Assembly (NCBI GenBank): GCA_015832175.1
Contig: WJXW01000002.1
Coordinates: forward strand, 124,001-188,000
Length of the DNA: 64,000 nucleotides
Reading direction: 5' to 3'
Origin: Paraphaeosphaeria minitans
Lineage: Eukaryota > Ascomycota > Dothideomycetes > Pleosporales > Didymosphaeriaceae
The first letter of the stretch is position 1; each line of letters begins with the position of its first letter. This document shows, piece after piece, positions 11,040 to 25,373 of this stretch. The notes beneath the pieces were generated by a model. It was not told where the DNA came from. It made no database searches and saw nothing but the letters and a program-made list of their open reading frames with translations. Made by a program: the position numbers and the translations under genes.

Positions 11040-12730
11040 CTAATTAGCACTAATAGGTAACAATTAGCATTAGTTAGCACTAATTAGCACAAATTAGTAC
11101 TAATTGTCGCAAATTATAATAGCTCTACCTAAGAAGCGCTCTCTTCGCGACTATTGTATTAATATAATTAAGACTAATAGACTTTATACTAAAATACTAT
11201 ATGTTAGATATATTAGAATTATAGTAGAGCGTAGTATTCTAGAATTAGACACTATATGTGTAATAGACCTAAATAATAACAAATAGGAATTATTACAATT
11301 TAAAGGTTATTACTATAAGGAGTGTAGTAATTATTTAGATAAGGGCACCTCATGCTTCGCAGTAAGTTACTTTCTAGCGTTATTTAGCGCTATTTAGCAC
11401 TATTAGGTTCTAATAGGCGCATATAGCCTCTATTTAAGGTACTTAGGCTCCTTAAGACCCTTAAAGTCTATTTTAGGTCTGTCCTAGAAATAGATGTCTA
11501 AGCCTTAGTCGCGGCGTCTAAGGAAGCTAATACTGTAGCCTAAGTGTCCTATAAAGCTACTAAAGAGGAGTATAAGGTCTAGTATAAGGACTTAAAGTAT
11601 ATTACGGCTCTAGCCAATCTTACTAAAGGCTAATTATAACTTATAGCTAAACCTATTACCTATTTATTATAGAATAAGGAGAACGCGCTCCTTAAAGTGT
11701 AGAAGCTAAGGATAAAGGCTAATAAGAGGGTAATCGCTATAGCTATACACATTATAGCAGAGCTAAATAAGTATAGGTACTATTTAGTGCAATTTAGCAC
11801 AAATTAGCGCTAATTAGTATATAGGGACTTACGTAGGTATACTAAGAAGTTCTAGGCCCATAATAGGGCCTTTATACTTAAAGATAAGTGCGCTAACTCT
11901 AGTATACTCCTATATAGTTATTCTCGCTCTAGAAAAGCACTTAAGGCTAAGGCTTATTATATTAAGCGCGAAATAGAGTTAGAAGATAAAGCAATCTCTT
12001 TATATAAAGCTAAAGCTCTAGTATAAATACACTATAGTACTATTTAGAGTAAGTTAACACTAACTAGCGTAATAGGTCTTTAGCTATCCCTGTGTAACTG
12101 TCCTAACTAGCCTTAACATCTCTTTAGCAGAAACTGCCGCAGCTAACGCTAAAGCCTAACTAGAAGCCACTTATAGGGACGCTAAGGTTATATCTACACT
12201 AGCTACTCCTACTTTAGCGCGTTGTGGCGTAAGGAGGCGTAACCTAAACTTATCTACTATTTCTAAGCCCTTGGCGGACTTCCTACCTATTAATAGTACT
12301 AATATAGAGAAGTTGGCGTACTTTAATTGCTATTTTATAACTTCTTTCTATACTAAGGGCCTAGCGACTTAAAGCAGCTCTAATAAGAGTTATTAGAATT
12401 AATTATTTAAATAAGGACGTAATATAGTACCACACAGCCTAAATAGGCACAATACGGCACAGTATAGCATAAATTAGCGTAAATAGAAACATAATAGCAG
12501 AATTCAGCAATAATAGTAATAATCTAGCGTTAGTTAATTTTAAATAGCACATTTGCCTAGCTTTTTAGGCTATTGCCTATAAATAGGCGACATTTTAACG
12601 TAGGTTCCTATTTTAGTTAGTCATTAACCCTATTTTAGGCAATAAGAGGCTTTCTGCCTTATAATAATATAATTTAATCCAAATTGTGCCAAATTATACC
12701 AATATGTACCAAATTATACTAGAATTGCGA
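11040..12730. repeat. Dispersed short motif AATTAGCAC / AATTTGCAC in element D
   Basis: Variants of a roughly 10-base word (aattagcact, aattagcaca, aatttagcac, aattgtgcca) recur, densely at 11,040-11,110, again at 11,790-11,820 and 12,440-12,500, and on the other strand at 12,675-12,720. The block lies in the part of D between pol and the 3' LTR. It may be a degraded microsatellite or spacer repeat. A 60-codon frame crossing it (11,104-11,286) has no ATG start and is not taken as a gene. Confidence 0.45.
11400..12390 (+). pseudogene. Opposite-strand accessory ORF relic in gypsy D
   Basis: On the strand opposite to D's gag-pol and near its 3' LTR, the sequence reads through stops as a helical, Lys/Ala/Glu-rich protein (for example KALKAKAYYIKREIELEDKA near 11,940). 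Near 12,240-12,360 a block survives with no stops (SKPLADFLPINSTNIEKLAY). No family was recognised. Its position parallels the relics in B and C, but the sequence is not visibly related to them. It could also be a captured gene piece. Confidence 0.35.
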
Positions 12731-13000
12731 TATTACTAATATTATCCTTATCCTTTACTAATTTCAAAGGGTGTCGTATATACTAATTAGTATTCCTATA
12801 CCTATTAAAACACCCTACCTAACTAGCTAACTATCCACTAAACTCCCTATAGGAGACACGTGGGGTTTTTAAAAGGATAAAAGGGTCTATAGTATCTAAT
12901 TATAAGTTAATGTTTGCATATTATACTAAATTAGGACATTTTGTGCTAGATAGGTCTAACTTAAACTAACCTTTTTATATAAGTTCTTAGCGTTCGCTAA
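12400..13000. other. Non-coding spacer of element D
   Basis: AT-rich sequence between the accessory ORF relic and the integrase end of pol. Apart from copies of the short AATTAGCAC-like motif and a run of repeated accaaattatac words near 12,680-12,720, nothing was recognised here. Confidence 0.4.
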
Positions 13001-16000
13001 TTTTCCCCTTTAAGGGAGGTCGCCCACAACCTCTTTTTTTCGCCTCTAGAAGTGTAGTTATTAACCTTCTTAGGGATATCTTAAGCTTTTTCTAGAACTC
13101 TTTAAGCGTATTTCTGCTAATTAATATAGTAAGTTCCTAAGAGTTTTCTTCTAGATTATATCTGCTCTATTTAATAAGGTATTCCTATTATCCTAACTTA
13201 TTTTGTTGTCTATTAATAATATAGTCCACTTTGTATATATTATCGCTATATTAGCGCAATGTGTCTTTAATTAGCAGTTGTTAGTAAGGTAGTTTCCTAC
13301 GTAATTCGTATAGTTCTAGTAAAGAAGAATAGAACACTAGATAAACTTTACCTAATTTAGGTAGGTTTACTTGGTAGGCTGTAGGTAGAGAGCTAATATA
13401 CTTATCTACTACTCTAGGGCCTAGGAATTTCTAGTCTATCTTCTTGTTTAGTTATATAGACTTTAGATTCCTACTTAAAACCTATATTTTATTACCTTTG
13501 TTAAGTTACAAAGGGGTTCTCTTCTTATTAGAGATAGATTTTTAGTACTTCTATACTATCTATAGCTTCTTTCTTGTATTTACGTGTATTTCTATTAATC
13601 TTAACACTATTTAGTAGCCCTTTAGGCTTTCCCTGCCACCTAGCGGCATATTAGGCCAGGTTAGGTTAGAGGGATTATATCCAAAGCACACTTAGTATAG
13701 TGTGTACCCTATTACTAAATATTTGTTGTTATTATACACATATTCTGCTAGAGAGATCTACATTGCCTAATTATCTTACTCTAGGGAGTAGAAGATTTGT
13801 AAGTATTATTCTAGTGTTTAGTTCTAGCGTTCTGTTTGCCTATTAGTCTAAGGGTGAAAAGCTAAGGTTAAAATCCTCCTTAAGTTTAGGTAATAATAGA
13901 AAGTATCCTAGTGTTTTACTTTTATTACTAGTCCTCTGTCTAAGAGAATACTCTCTAGATTACTATAAAGTCTAATAACCTTACAAATCTAAGCCTAAGC
14001 TAGGTTAGTGCTATTCTAATCCATCTAGGCTAGTATATAATGAGCTATCTTAGAAAATTAATTAATAATTACTAAGATAGCGTTATATGTTAGTCCTAAG
14101 AAGCGACTTAGGGATAGATTAGTAATAAAGTCTATTATCACGTGCTACTATAAACAATCTAGGATAAGAAGCTACTGTAAAAGACTATAAAGCTTATGTT
14201 TTTTATAGGTTACCTATTAGCACCACTTACAGTTATAAACATAGTTAGCGACCTCCTTATTTATACTAGTCTAGCAAAACTTCTGTTAAACGCGCTTAAG
14301 CGTTTAAGTTGCACTAAAATATCCTAAGAGAGGGCTATTATAGCAGCTCTTAATAGCTTTTATGCGTTTTAAGGGAGACTTAAGCTACACTAGGCTAGTT
14401 AGTTCTAAGCTATAGCTACTTAGACTAGATTGCGCTAACTTATTAACCTTATTATCTAATAAGTTTAAATCTTTAGATTTAATAGCCTCTTAGTCCTCTA
14501 GAGAGAGGTAGTTACTAAAACTACCCTTATTTAACCTCTTAAAGTAATAGGTATCTCTATAGGGCCTGTTACCCTGTCTTATCTAACTTCTAGAGGGGTT
14601 GGTCTCTTAACAGGGCTTATTGCCCTGTCCCATCCAGTTCCTAGAATAGGTAGAGATAGTAGAGACTAGAGCATATCTACCTTACCTTTCTAATAATAAA
14701 TTAGCTAAAGGCTTAATAAAGGCTTTATTATTCTTTTGCTTAGCATTCTAGGTGCTAAGTATATAGTCTAGGCGCCTTAATAGGCTGTCTACTAGATTTA
14801 TTAATCCTGCCCTATAAGTTATAATAAAGTTATACTTACTTAGGGTAAAGTACAACTAAATGTAACGCAGTGTAAGTGTCTTAGTCTCTATAAACTATTA
14901 AAGGTTATAATAATCTATTAAGACTTTAAAGTGTTAACCTTAAAGGTATTAACGCTAGTATTTAACTAACTTAATAATAGTAAGGAGTTTCTTATTATAA
15001 ATATTATAGTAGTACTGCGTAGTGCTTAATTTCCTTAAGAAGAAGTTAATTAGTCACTATAAGCCTAGCTTGTCGCCTTTAGGCATAAGTTGGCTATAAA
15101 TAGCACTAATTACTCTACCTAAGGCGTTAGTCTTAAAATATATCTATTGTCTATACTTAAAGTGCACTAGTATAGGCACTTTAAGGAATATATCTTTTAG
15201 CGTCTAGAAGGCTTTAGTGCCTTCTAGCCTAATATCTAGGGCTACGCTCTCCTTTCTTCGCATCGCTAGCCTTTACCTAGCGCTATCTAGCGCTTTCTTA
15301 GTTAAACTAGTAAGAGGTAGCGCTATTTAGGAGAAATTAGTAATAAACTATCTATAATAGTTTATAAAACTAATAAAAACGCGTATATCACGTATATAGG
15401 TTAGTTTTGGCCATAATCGTATCGCATTAACCTAATCTGGGTTAATTATAAGCCCTTCTAGAGAAATAACAAACCTAAGGTACTCTATAGTAGTAGTATG
15501 CTATTCACACTTCTTTAGGTTAATAAAGAGCTTTGCTTAGCGCAGCCTCTTTAGAATTTCCCTTATATAGGCCTTATGTTCCTTTAGTGTATTAGAGAAG
15601 ATTAATATGTTATCTAGGTATATAACACAGGTGACATTAATTAGGCTAGTTAGTATCTAGGTAATTAGGCCCTAGAACTAGGCTAGTGCGTTAGTAAGGC
15701 TAAAGGGCATTACTATATATTCAAAATGGCTATATCTTATACAGAAAGCGGTTTTCCACTTATCTCCTTCTATAATATAAACTTAATAGTACGCTTCTTT
15801 TAAGTTAAGCTTTATAAATATCTTAGCTTATTTTAGTTAGTTTAGAGATTTAGTAATTAGTAGGAGAGGTCTGCGATTTTTAATTATAATCTTGTTAAGA
15901 CCTTAATAATCTATATATAGGCGTAAGGTGCTATCTTTCTTCTTTACAAAGAGTATAGGGGCACTAGCTAGGGATTTTAAATAGTAAATCTACCCTCTAG

Positions 16001-17155
16001 CTAAATACTTCTTAACGTACTTCCTTAATGTCTCCAACTTAACTATAGAGAGGTTGTATATAGGGTAATACAGAGGTACACCACTTTCTACTAAATTAAT
16101 TTGCAAATTGTAGTTAGCATAAGCAGCGAGGTCCTTATAGTACTTATTTAAGGCTATATTAGCGAGATTAGAGTAATAGAATAGTATTTCTACTATTCTA
16201 TTCCTATCTACGCCAAATAGTGCTAGTATATTTATATTAGATACTATGCACGCGTATATAAAGACATAAAGGTCTTATATAGTATAATTAAACTACTTAG
16301 CGTTTTCTGCTATAATTTTTTAGTAGACTAATACTTCTCTAGTGTTGCGTCTCTAAAATAGTATACGTTAGGTTACGACGTTTACCTTTAGGTTCACTTA
16401 ATTAAACTAAGGTAAACCTAAGAGGATATTATAACCCGTAAGGTTAGCAACTATATAGGGTACTTTCTATTATTACTTTTGCCCACATAAGTCCTTAAGT
16501 TCTATAGATAGCACTATTGTGCTATAAACCTTAATACTAGACCTATTTACTGCCTAGGTAGGCACTCTTATTAATAGTTTAATATTAACCCCTTACTCTT
16601 TCGCCTTTTGTAGTAAAAGGAGGTTTAACGCTAAAGTAGAATCTACTAAGGCATTAATAGTATCTTTTTTAACTCTAGCTAGGAGAATAAGCATTTCCCT
16701 TAGCTAGATATAAAGCTAGTTAAAAGGAGATCCTAACTATCTTACTTTTAGGACTTTATTAAGGTGCTTTACAACTATTAATATATAGATAGTAAGGGCA
16801 GCTACTACTTTTTCTATCCCCTACCTTTTCTTGCACCCTATTCTCTATTACGTGTAGACTAGGCATCTTAGGTCCTAGGTATAGCTAGCTTATTTAGAGT
16901 AGGGTAATTAGGTCTTAAGTAGCCTAGCCTTCTGTAATACTAGTAAGAAGTGTTAGTCACTAGTAGTCTAGTGCTAGATAGCGCTAACTTAGGACTTTTA
17001 GTGCTATTACCCTACTTTCTTAGTTTCTTAACTGCCTTTTAGGGTTTTTCGTCCCCCCTAGAATCTAGTTACTCTAGGCGTTAATGTTCTACACCCTTTA
17101 AGTATAGATTTGGAGCTAAGGATCTTTAATTTAGCTTATCTATTTAATAAATAAT

Positions 17156-17350
17156 TGTTGTGGTAAAAAGGGCTCGAACTATCACAGGATATTCAGGAGC
17201 AGAGTTATAAAGAATACAAAGAGCTAATTGTAGGAAAGGATGCCAAAAGGGCAGACTATATATAAAAGAAACGAGCCTCTTAGCAAGAATCCTGTAATCT
17301 GAATTAGTGGATCTAGAAAGAATCACAGAAGTAAGTGTTTTACTTTAACA
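17156..17350 (-). repeat. Element F 3' LTR
   Basis: 195 bases starting tgttgtggtaaaaaggg and ending ttttactttaaca. A 60-codon frame on its minus strand is chance. The outer (left) half keeps CA and TG dinucleotides while the inner half is mutated, the reverse of the pattern in the right LTR. Confidence 0.95.
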
Positions 17351-17849
17351 CACCCCCTAGGTAATCGCTTAAAGCGGATCACCTATCTTAAGAAGTAATC
17401 TGTAATTATCTAAATTCTTCCTTATCTTAAGAACAGTAATTCTATCACCCCCTATTTATTATAATAGCAAAACAATCGCTATTTATCTTTTAAATCACAA
17501 ATCCTATTATAAATTGTGTCTAGAATCTCTTCTTCTAGTGGGTTAGGAGCTTATAAGCGTGGCATAAAGGCCTAGAGCGTAAACGCTTTTATTCTACTAC
17601 TTTTTTCGCTCACTTCCTATTAACTATAAGGTAATTTCCCCGCTCTTACTAGCTAGTAAGTATAATAGGCAGGCGCGTTTTAATTAGGAAGGAGCAGTAG
17701 TAAAAGAAATAAATAGTAAAGAAGGAGCGCATTTAGCGCTTAATAATTAAATAGGCGGTAGAGTATATAAGCCCTTTACTAGCGCTTAATCTTCTTTTTT
17801 TAATCCTTTACTTTTAACGCTTTAACCTCTTATCTAATTTAAGCCTACT

Positions 17850-18630
17850 AGTTTAAGCCTTTAAATCCTACTACCTTATAGTAGGTTCTCTTCTAATTAT
17901 TACCTTACACTCTTTCTATTATTTAGAGCTTTGCTAACTCTTTTAGATATCTAATAACCTAGCTAAAGCACGCGTAGCAAAGGCTATAAAAGCTACTAAA
18001 TAAAGCTTCTAATCCTCCTGCCAAGATCCTTTTACTCTACTAGCTCCTTCTACCTTAGCTCTAGGCCTTTAGCGATCGCTTAGTGCTTTTAGATAAGTAA
18101 GCTGCTTAGGCTGCTTAAAAGGACCTCTAGTAAGAAAGAGTAATAGACACTGCTATAATAACGCTTTAAGCTTAGGTAGGCGCTACTATACCTACTTCAC
18201 CTACTCTTATACTACTATATATAGGGTTATCCTGTTACTTTAGCTAATTTTGCTAATTGTTTCTATAGCTAGCTGTATATTTAGACTCTAGCTATAGATT
18301 TTATCTACTATTAACTATTAGAGGGTGCTAATGTAAGCTTTTATTCTAAGATTTATTCTAGATTTAGCTAATACTTTCTATAGAAGAGACTAATTACTAA
18401 GCTATGTAAAAGGGTTAAGGTGGCCTTATAAGCTCTTCCTTTTACTAGTAGTTAGAAAGAGTAAGCTTAGTATATAGCTACTATCCTACTCCTTCCTTCC
18501 TAGCTAATTCTTAGTAGAGGATAGGGTAATTACCCTTCTACCCTACCTATTAAAGAGCAGCGTAGTCACAGCTAATACCCTAATTAAAATAGCTAGATAA
18601 GCGGCCTATTAGCTTTAAAGTAAAGTAAAG
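17850..18630 (+). pseudogene. Opposite-strand ORF relic in copia F
   Basis: Opposite to F's pol and between pol and the 3' LTR. One frame reads as a helical protein with blocks LLHLLLYYYIQGYP, TLAIDFIYYQLLEGA and FLQKRLITKLCKRVKVALQA when TAG is ignored. The same blocks occur in the sister element G at about 52,860-53,640 on its minus strand, so the frame is shared by both copies. No known domain was recognised. Confidence 0.4.
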
Positions 18631-18900
18631 GCTAGGTAAGTGCTTCTCCTCCTACTAATTAAAGAAGGGGAGGCTAAAGTAAGCTATTACCTACTACTAA
18701 TTAAAGGAGAGGTAGAGGAGGTAGATAGGGTAAGAAATTACCTACTATAGAGAGGAGGAGAGAAGGAGGATAGAGAGAATCTCCTACTACTAATTATAGG
18801 GGAGATTCTCGCACCCTTGTAATTAAGCAGAGGAGGAAGAGGGTCTATATGCTTATAAATAAGCTCTTTAATCTCCTCTTTCTCTAATTCTTGTTCTCCC
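18630..18900. repeat. Degenerate cctcctactaatta / taattaaagaggagg spacer repeat in copia F
   Basis: Four or so imperfect copies of a 30-60 base unit built on ctactaattaaaggagagg alternate with purine runs. The counterpart in element G is at about 52,680-52,850 (tttaattagtagtaggtaat). It separates the pol 3' end from the opposite-strand relic. Confidence 0.5.
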
Positions 18901-21900
18901 TCTAATCTTTTCTTTCTTTTCTTTTTCTTTTCTTATTTCCTAGCTCTAAATTAATAATTCTAGGTAGTTAATAGATTATTTCTTTACTTATTTACTCTTA
19001 TTCTATAATTATTGTGCTTATATTTTATAGATTTAATAGCCTTTTAAATCTATTAAACTACTAATAAGTAAGAGCCTTTGTAAGGCTATCTACTAGCATT
19101 TCGCTAGTTAGAAGATATTCTACTTGAAATAATCCTTTCGCATGCTCTTACCGTAACTACATATTCTAAATATCTACATAGCGTAGTTAAGTAGTAATTC
19201 TTTCGTTCTTTCTAATTACTAAATAAATAGTTTAAAGATTATCGCAATAGACCTTCTATAAAGGTCCTAGATCTAGAGTAAGCTTAGTAAAGAATCTCTT
19301 AATTGCTATAGCTTCTTTGCTTATATATTTAAGCGCTAGAAGCTCTACTTCTATTATTAAAGTAGTAATCGTGTTCTATTAAGCTGCTTTCTATAGGATA
19401 ACTCCTCTAAATAATAGAATAATATATCCATAGGAAGATCGCCGTGATATTAGATTATTAGCAAATAAGGCATCTCTATATATTAGCAGATTAGGTCTAT
19501 TATAGCCACTAAAGACTATAGCCTACTATCTAGTTTAATAGAGGTAAAGGATTACACAATTAATAGCAGCAAAGTGTTCTTTACTTAGATTTATTAGAAA
19601 GTGTGATAGCTTTAACACTGTAAAGGCTATATCTAGGCGTAGCATAATTACTGTATAGAGAGCCGATCCTACCTCTTCTTAAAAGAGCTTTATTTGTTAA
19701 GGAGTGGCTTCTCCTATGCTTAGAACGAGATCTTCTACTAATAGAGGTGTAGGAGGGAAGCTCCTAGAGTTTAAAAGGTTAAACTTTTTCATAATCTTAT
19801 TAATATAGGTATTATAGACTAGAGAAATCGATCTTACTTCTCTATCCCTAATCACTTAAATACCTAAGAACTACTCTACTAGTCCTTTTAATTTAATCTT
19901 ATATTTATTCGCAATCTTCTTCTAAAAATCTAGGGCTTCTTTCTCTTTACTTTTGTAATAGAGAAGAAGAATATCGTTAATATAAAATAGAATAATAATA
20001 CTTTAATTACTGTTAAAGAAAAGGCATAGCTCTTCTAGCGAAGCTAAGAGTCTATAAGATTAAAGTAATTCCGCAAATTCCTTATACTAAAGAAGTAGTA
20101 AATCTCTTAAGCTATACAAAACTTAATTTAATCTTACACACTTTCCTAGCTTTTTAAAACTATTAGGTAATTTATAAGTTACTAGATTAGCAGCTATAAT
20201 AAGAGTATTTAGAAACGCTCTTACTATATTAAATTATAAAATTTCTAGATTAAATTCTGCTGCCAGAGCTACAGCTAATCGAAAAGATCTTGCTGCTAGG
20301 GTAGTAGTATAGGTAGAGTAGAGAGTATTTTTTTTCTAAAGATCTCCTTTTATAACAATTTAAGCTTTACACTTTTTAAAGTATCTATTTTAATTAAACT
20401 TATAGGTAAAGACCTACTTTAAAGGAAGTGGTCGCTCTAACACCTCTAATTATTTAATCTCTGTCTAGGTATCTTTATCTTATAAAGTTAAGATCTCCTT
20501 GTAAGTAGTAAGGAGGAATAGCTTCTTATATAGATAATTATAAAGGTGTTTTTATAGGGTTAGCTCTAGTGTAAGCTTGTCTCTATAAGTCTAAGCTATA
20601 TAAGACGCTCTAGGCGCCTTTCTAAGTATAGAAGCGAATACTATTACATTTAGTATAATATATTTTTCTTGTTTAGACTAGGCCTCTACTACTCCTAGTA
20701 TAAATATATGCTCTAATATTATATTAAGATCACTTTAAAGATAATTAGCAATTAGTGTATAAGCACCTAGCTTCTACCTACCCCCTAGCTAATTGTCCTA
20801 ATTATTTTGCTTCCTTAATCTTCGTAATAGTAGATAGCGATTTATTAGTTAGTTAATTTCTAGTGCTTTACTATAATTTTGCCTACTTATTCTACTTACC
20901 TCTAGATAGATCTGCCCTCGCCTTTAGCGCGCTAGTAGGTTATCTGTTTTATCTAGCGTAATTAAGTTATTTGCGCTAGGTTAATTAGTAACCTAATTAG
21001 TTTCTACTAATAAATAGGGTATTAAATCCCTAGATTCTGGTGGGCTAGCTCTTTTAGTAGTGTTCTAGTGGCTGCTAGATATCTCTTAATCGCTTAATAG
21101 ATTACCCCTAAGATTACCTAGCTCTAGTGTCTAATTAGGGGTTATAAGTCCTGTGCTTCCTTTCCTACTTAAGCAAATTCTTAGCTACTAGCTAGCTAAG
21201 CCTACAGCTTACTTAGTAGTAGGTACCTTAGGTTCCTAATTACTTAGCTAGCCTACTTTGCTTTTAATTACTTAAGGGTTACCTATAGGTCTAGTAGTAG
21301 TTCTTGTATACTTATTTATTTTAAGAAGAATGTTAAGCGCGTCTTTATACGCTTCTTTTAGATTATTTAGCTCTCCTTCTTAAAGGCTTTCTACTATTTT
21401 TAACACTTCTATCTTTAGAATAGATTATTCCTCTAATCCTTTATAGAATAAGAACTTATTAAACTTTATATTTTGTGTAGTAATTACCTAATTAAGCTAG
21501 GGAATCTATATTTAGTAGATATTAGAAGCTTTATAGCCTACTAGGTATCTAATATAGCCCCTAGGATTTACTTTAAATCCTCTTCTATCTCGCCTAGCTG
21601 TACGCTCCTAATCCAAAAGGTAAGCTTAGTAGCTATAGGCGTAGACAGCACTCTAGTTTAGACGAAGATTAGCTATCCTATATTATGTTTTTACTAGTTT
21701 AAAATAACAAAAATATTGTCTAAACTAAGTATCTAACGTTTTATTAGGTAATTAATAGCCTAATACTAGGCTAGGAATTATTCCTTAGAGCTAGCATACC
21801 GCTTATATAATTTTAGGCTAGAGATTTAATAGTAGATTTGCGCTTATTTACATTTTAATTGCTTTTGTTATAAGCTCTTGGCCTACTCTTTCTGTAGCGC

Positions 21901-24200
21901 TATTAGGCTTATGCGTATAGGGCGGTAGTCTACTAATTATTATCCCTTCCTAATCAGCCTAAAATTTGTACTAGAATTTCCCTCTCTATAGAAGTGTTAC
22001 TATATTATTATCCTAGTAGATTTTTATAATTCGAAGCTTGTATTTTGTATTAACAAGAGCTAAGAAATCCTACTACACTCTTATTATTTTAGAAAGCGTC
22101 TTTGTTCTAAGATTAAAAACGTAAGGTTTCTTGCTAAAATCTTCTTTAATTAGTAAAACCTAGTTTTCTCTATTTTAAGTAGTAGGCATATTAAATAGAT
22201 CCTAGGATAATAAGTAAAATAGCCTAGGTAATTGTTCTCTAGGTCTCTTAGAGATTACCTAGGTTACGTGTGTAGTAGTATAGTGCTCACAATCCTTTCT
22301 TAATATTCTAGTAATCTTTACACCTTAGGCTGCAGTTACTAGAGCTTATAGGGCTCTACTTTCTACATGCCCTACTTAAAGGTGCTAGAGGTCCTTAGAA
22401 TCTAATCTCTTAATATTAACCTAGGATAATCCTTTAGTAGTCACACTTATAACAATTAGACAAGAGCAGATTAGCTTATATTATAGGAAAGTAAAGTTAT
22501 ACTCGTATCTTAGGTCTACTAAGATAACGCTTTATTTTAGGCTTCTAATCCTAAGAGTGTAATCTAAACTAAGGTACTAAATCTTTACTTTCTTTAAAAA
22601 AGCTTCTAATATAATATTCACATAAAAGCCTTCTACTACTCTTACTCCTTAGAGTAGTAGATCTTCTATAAATCTCCTATTTTTCCTATACAAAGCGTTC
22701 TTAATTAGTCTATTACTAATTCCTAAGATTAGGAGGCTTTGTGTACCTACCTCCACACTCTTGTTTAATAATTAAAACGTCCTAGGAATAAGTCTTTCGC
22801 AATTATTAACTAGGTGAACTGCTGTAGCACTGTCTAGTATTATACATTCTAATAGAGGATGAGCGTTAGAATGTAGAGTAGAGTAGACACCTAATGCTCT
22901 ATTGTCTATAGGCAGATTAAATGGGTTTAGTAGAGTAGCAGTAATACTACTAGGATACTTAATAGTCTTAGTAGAGGATTATTTCTTATTTTATTCTACC
23001 TTTATAATCGCATTATAAAGGTTTGACCACTTAGGCTGCTTAAGTTAATTAAGAATCTCTAATTTTTCTTTATTAGTGAGATTAAATAATAATGTTCTAT
23101 CCTAGAGTAATTCAGCTATCGCGGTTTAAAGTCTTTAGCACTCTATTAGTTTCTACCTATAAGTATAGGGCTTATAGGGACAGTTTAGTTGTTTTTTTGT
23201 CTAATTAGACGAACTAAAACTATTAGAGTTAGTAGATTGTCTTAATAATCTATTAAAAGTGGCGAATACCCTACTTATTTTATTAGAACTAGATCGGATT
23301 AAATACTTCTAGACAAGCGCCGAAAATACCTTCCCTAGATTATCTAGCGTGATCTAATTCCGTCCTAGCGTCTTATTCTGGATTAGCTATTAGTTTATTA
23401 ATTAGGCCTAATCTAGTGCTATACGCGCGGCGATTATATCTAGGAAATCTTGGGTAGTAAGCGGTCTGCTAATTTCGCTAATTAAGTAGGTCTTCGCTTT
23501 TTAATAAAGGAGCTGCTATTCTTTAAACTAGGTCTTAGGACTTTGTCTTGCCTACTTAGCCTTCTTAAGATAAGTGTAGTACAAAGCTTAAATATTATTC
23601 TATGTAGCTCCTTTATTTAGTGCGAGATCTTCCTTTAAGAGTTAAATTAGAGACTAAAGCGTAGTTTGGCGTGTATTAACTAGAGTAATTATGGCAGGAG
23701 TAAGTAGATTAGGTGATACTATAGCGTTTACCTAAGTCTAGAGATTCTGTATCTTAGTATAGTCTGCTTACTAGTCTAAAACTACTACTCTATATTCTAC
23801 TATTTGTAAAGGAAAACTCTCCTTATCTATTTTATACTTAGTAAGCTCTACTTTATATAATTAAATACTTACTATAGAGGCTGTATCTGTAATTAGTGAT
23901 AGTTTCTATAGGAGCAAAGGTCGTTCTAGCTTTGCGTAATTAATTGCTAGAGCGTTAATCGCCTCTAGGTTAATTTAGTTCTAGATTCCTTTTAAGTTTA
24001 CTTAGAATTAAAGCTAGACAAACTAGTAGGGCTAACTAGCGCGATTAACAAGCTATACTTCTACTATTTTAATAATTTTTGTAATTAGAAATAGGGGGTT
24101 GTATCGTAGAGAGGTTCTAAATAGAGTGTTGTATAATAATTCGAGCGTTGCTAAGTAGGTAGGGAGAATTATCCTATGTTCTAAGCGCTAGGCTTATAAC

Positions 24201-24395
24201 TATTATAGTAAAAAGGGCTTAAACTATTATAGGATATTCAGGAGCAGAGTTGTAAAGAATACAAAGAGCTGATTGTAGGAAAGGATGCCAAAAGGGCAGA
24301 CTATATATAAAAGAAACGAGCCTCTTAGCAAGAATCCCGTGATCTGAATTAGTAGATCCAGAAAGAATCACGGAAGTGAGTGTTTTACTTTAACA
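24201..24395 (-). repeat. Element F 5' LTR
   Basis: 195 bases starting tattatagtaaaaaggg (mutated TGTTGTGG) and ending ttttactttaaca. The outer (right) half is the better preserved one, with cggaagtgagtg intact. Confidence 0.95.
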
Positions 24396-25373
24396 ATAAT
24401 TAAAGCCTAAAGTTTAATATCTATAACTATAACTTAGAGCCCTAAGGGGATTGCTTATAGCCACTGTTAGATAGAAAGTAGGAGCGATTCTATATATTCT
24501 AGCTTTTATTATTTAAGGTCTATTGTTCCTAGCTCCTCTTAGCAACTTTATAGATAATCTAATAGCTCTAATAGACTCTAATTTAGTCTCTATTAGTATC
24601 TCTTAAGCTAATTATACGCTAACTAGCGCCTTTCTTTAGAAGATCTTAAAGCTTCTAGTATCTTATCCTTTAGGTTAGCCTAAGTAGGTAACTAGTTAGG
24701 GTCTGTTAACAACTAGACTTAAACTTTAGTTCTCTATACTCTATAGCAGATATCTAATATATACTAGAGGGCGTAGGTGACTTTAAAGTCCTTATTTACG
24801 AAGTAGTCTTTTAAGAACTAGAAATAGAGCTTATAGTTATCTCTCTAATAATTAAACTCCTATTAGTCCTTTTAGGTATATTTATGCGGCTACTTTTATA
24901 AAGGTTATAATAAAGATACCTTAGGGGGATCCTACGTTTTAGTAAAATCTCTTATAAGATTATATAGGGCTTAAGTGTCTCTTACTTCCTATTATTATCT
25001 TATCTAGTTAATTCTATTAAGTTTAGCTATATTCCTTCTCTCTTTAAGCTATTGTTTAGCTTTCTTAAGCTATTTAAGGATAGTGCTAAAAGAATTATCT
25101 TTAACATCTAGAGGTATCCTAACTTAGCCCTCTCTAGCGCGTCTAGGCGTAGACTAATCCTAATATGTAAGAAGAGGAGTACACTAGTCCTCTAGCTTAC
25201 TTAGTATAGGAGATAGGCTTAAATATAAGAATTCCCCTCCTATAGGCTCTTAAGTGTCCTAGTATTAGGTATAAGAGTGCGTAGGCTGTAAGGTGTCCAC
25301 TATTATAGCCTAGTTATTATAAGTAGAAGCCTTTTAAAACTAAACTACTTATATATATAGTAAGCGATTTAAA

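Larger units (their letters stand above)
17156..24395 (-). mobile_element. Copia LTR retrotransposon F, nested in D
   Basis: 7,240 bp with 195-bp LTRs at 17,156-17,350 and 24,201-24,395 and a perfect 5-bp target duplication ataat (17,151-17,155 and 24,396-24,400). A polypurine tract (minus strand CTAGGGGGTG) adjoins the left LTR, so it reads right to left. It is a sister of G (47,095-54,337), almost equal in length and in opposite orientation. Relics of gag, integrase, reverse transcriptase and RNase H follow the copia order. F interrupts the gag/protease region of D, so it inserted after D did. Confidence 0.93.

Noticed and set aside
11104..11286. 60-codon open frame in the AT-rich block
   Set aside because: It starts at TTG, lies in RIP-mutated element D and crosses the short AATTAGCAC repeat; no protein character beyond low-complexity Ile/Leu/Arg.
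17144..17326. 60-codon minus frame
   Set aside because: It lies almost wholly inside the F LTR and is conserved only because the LTR is.
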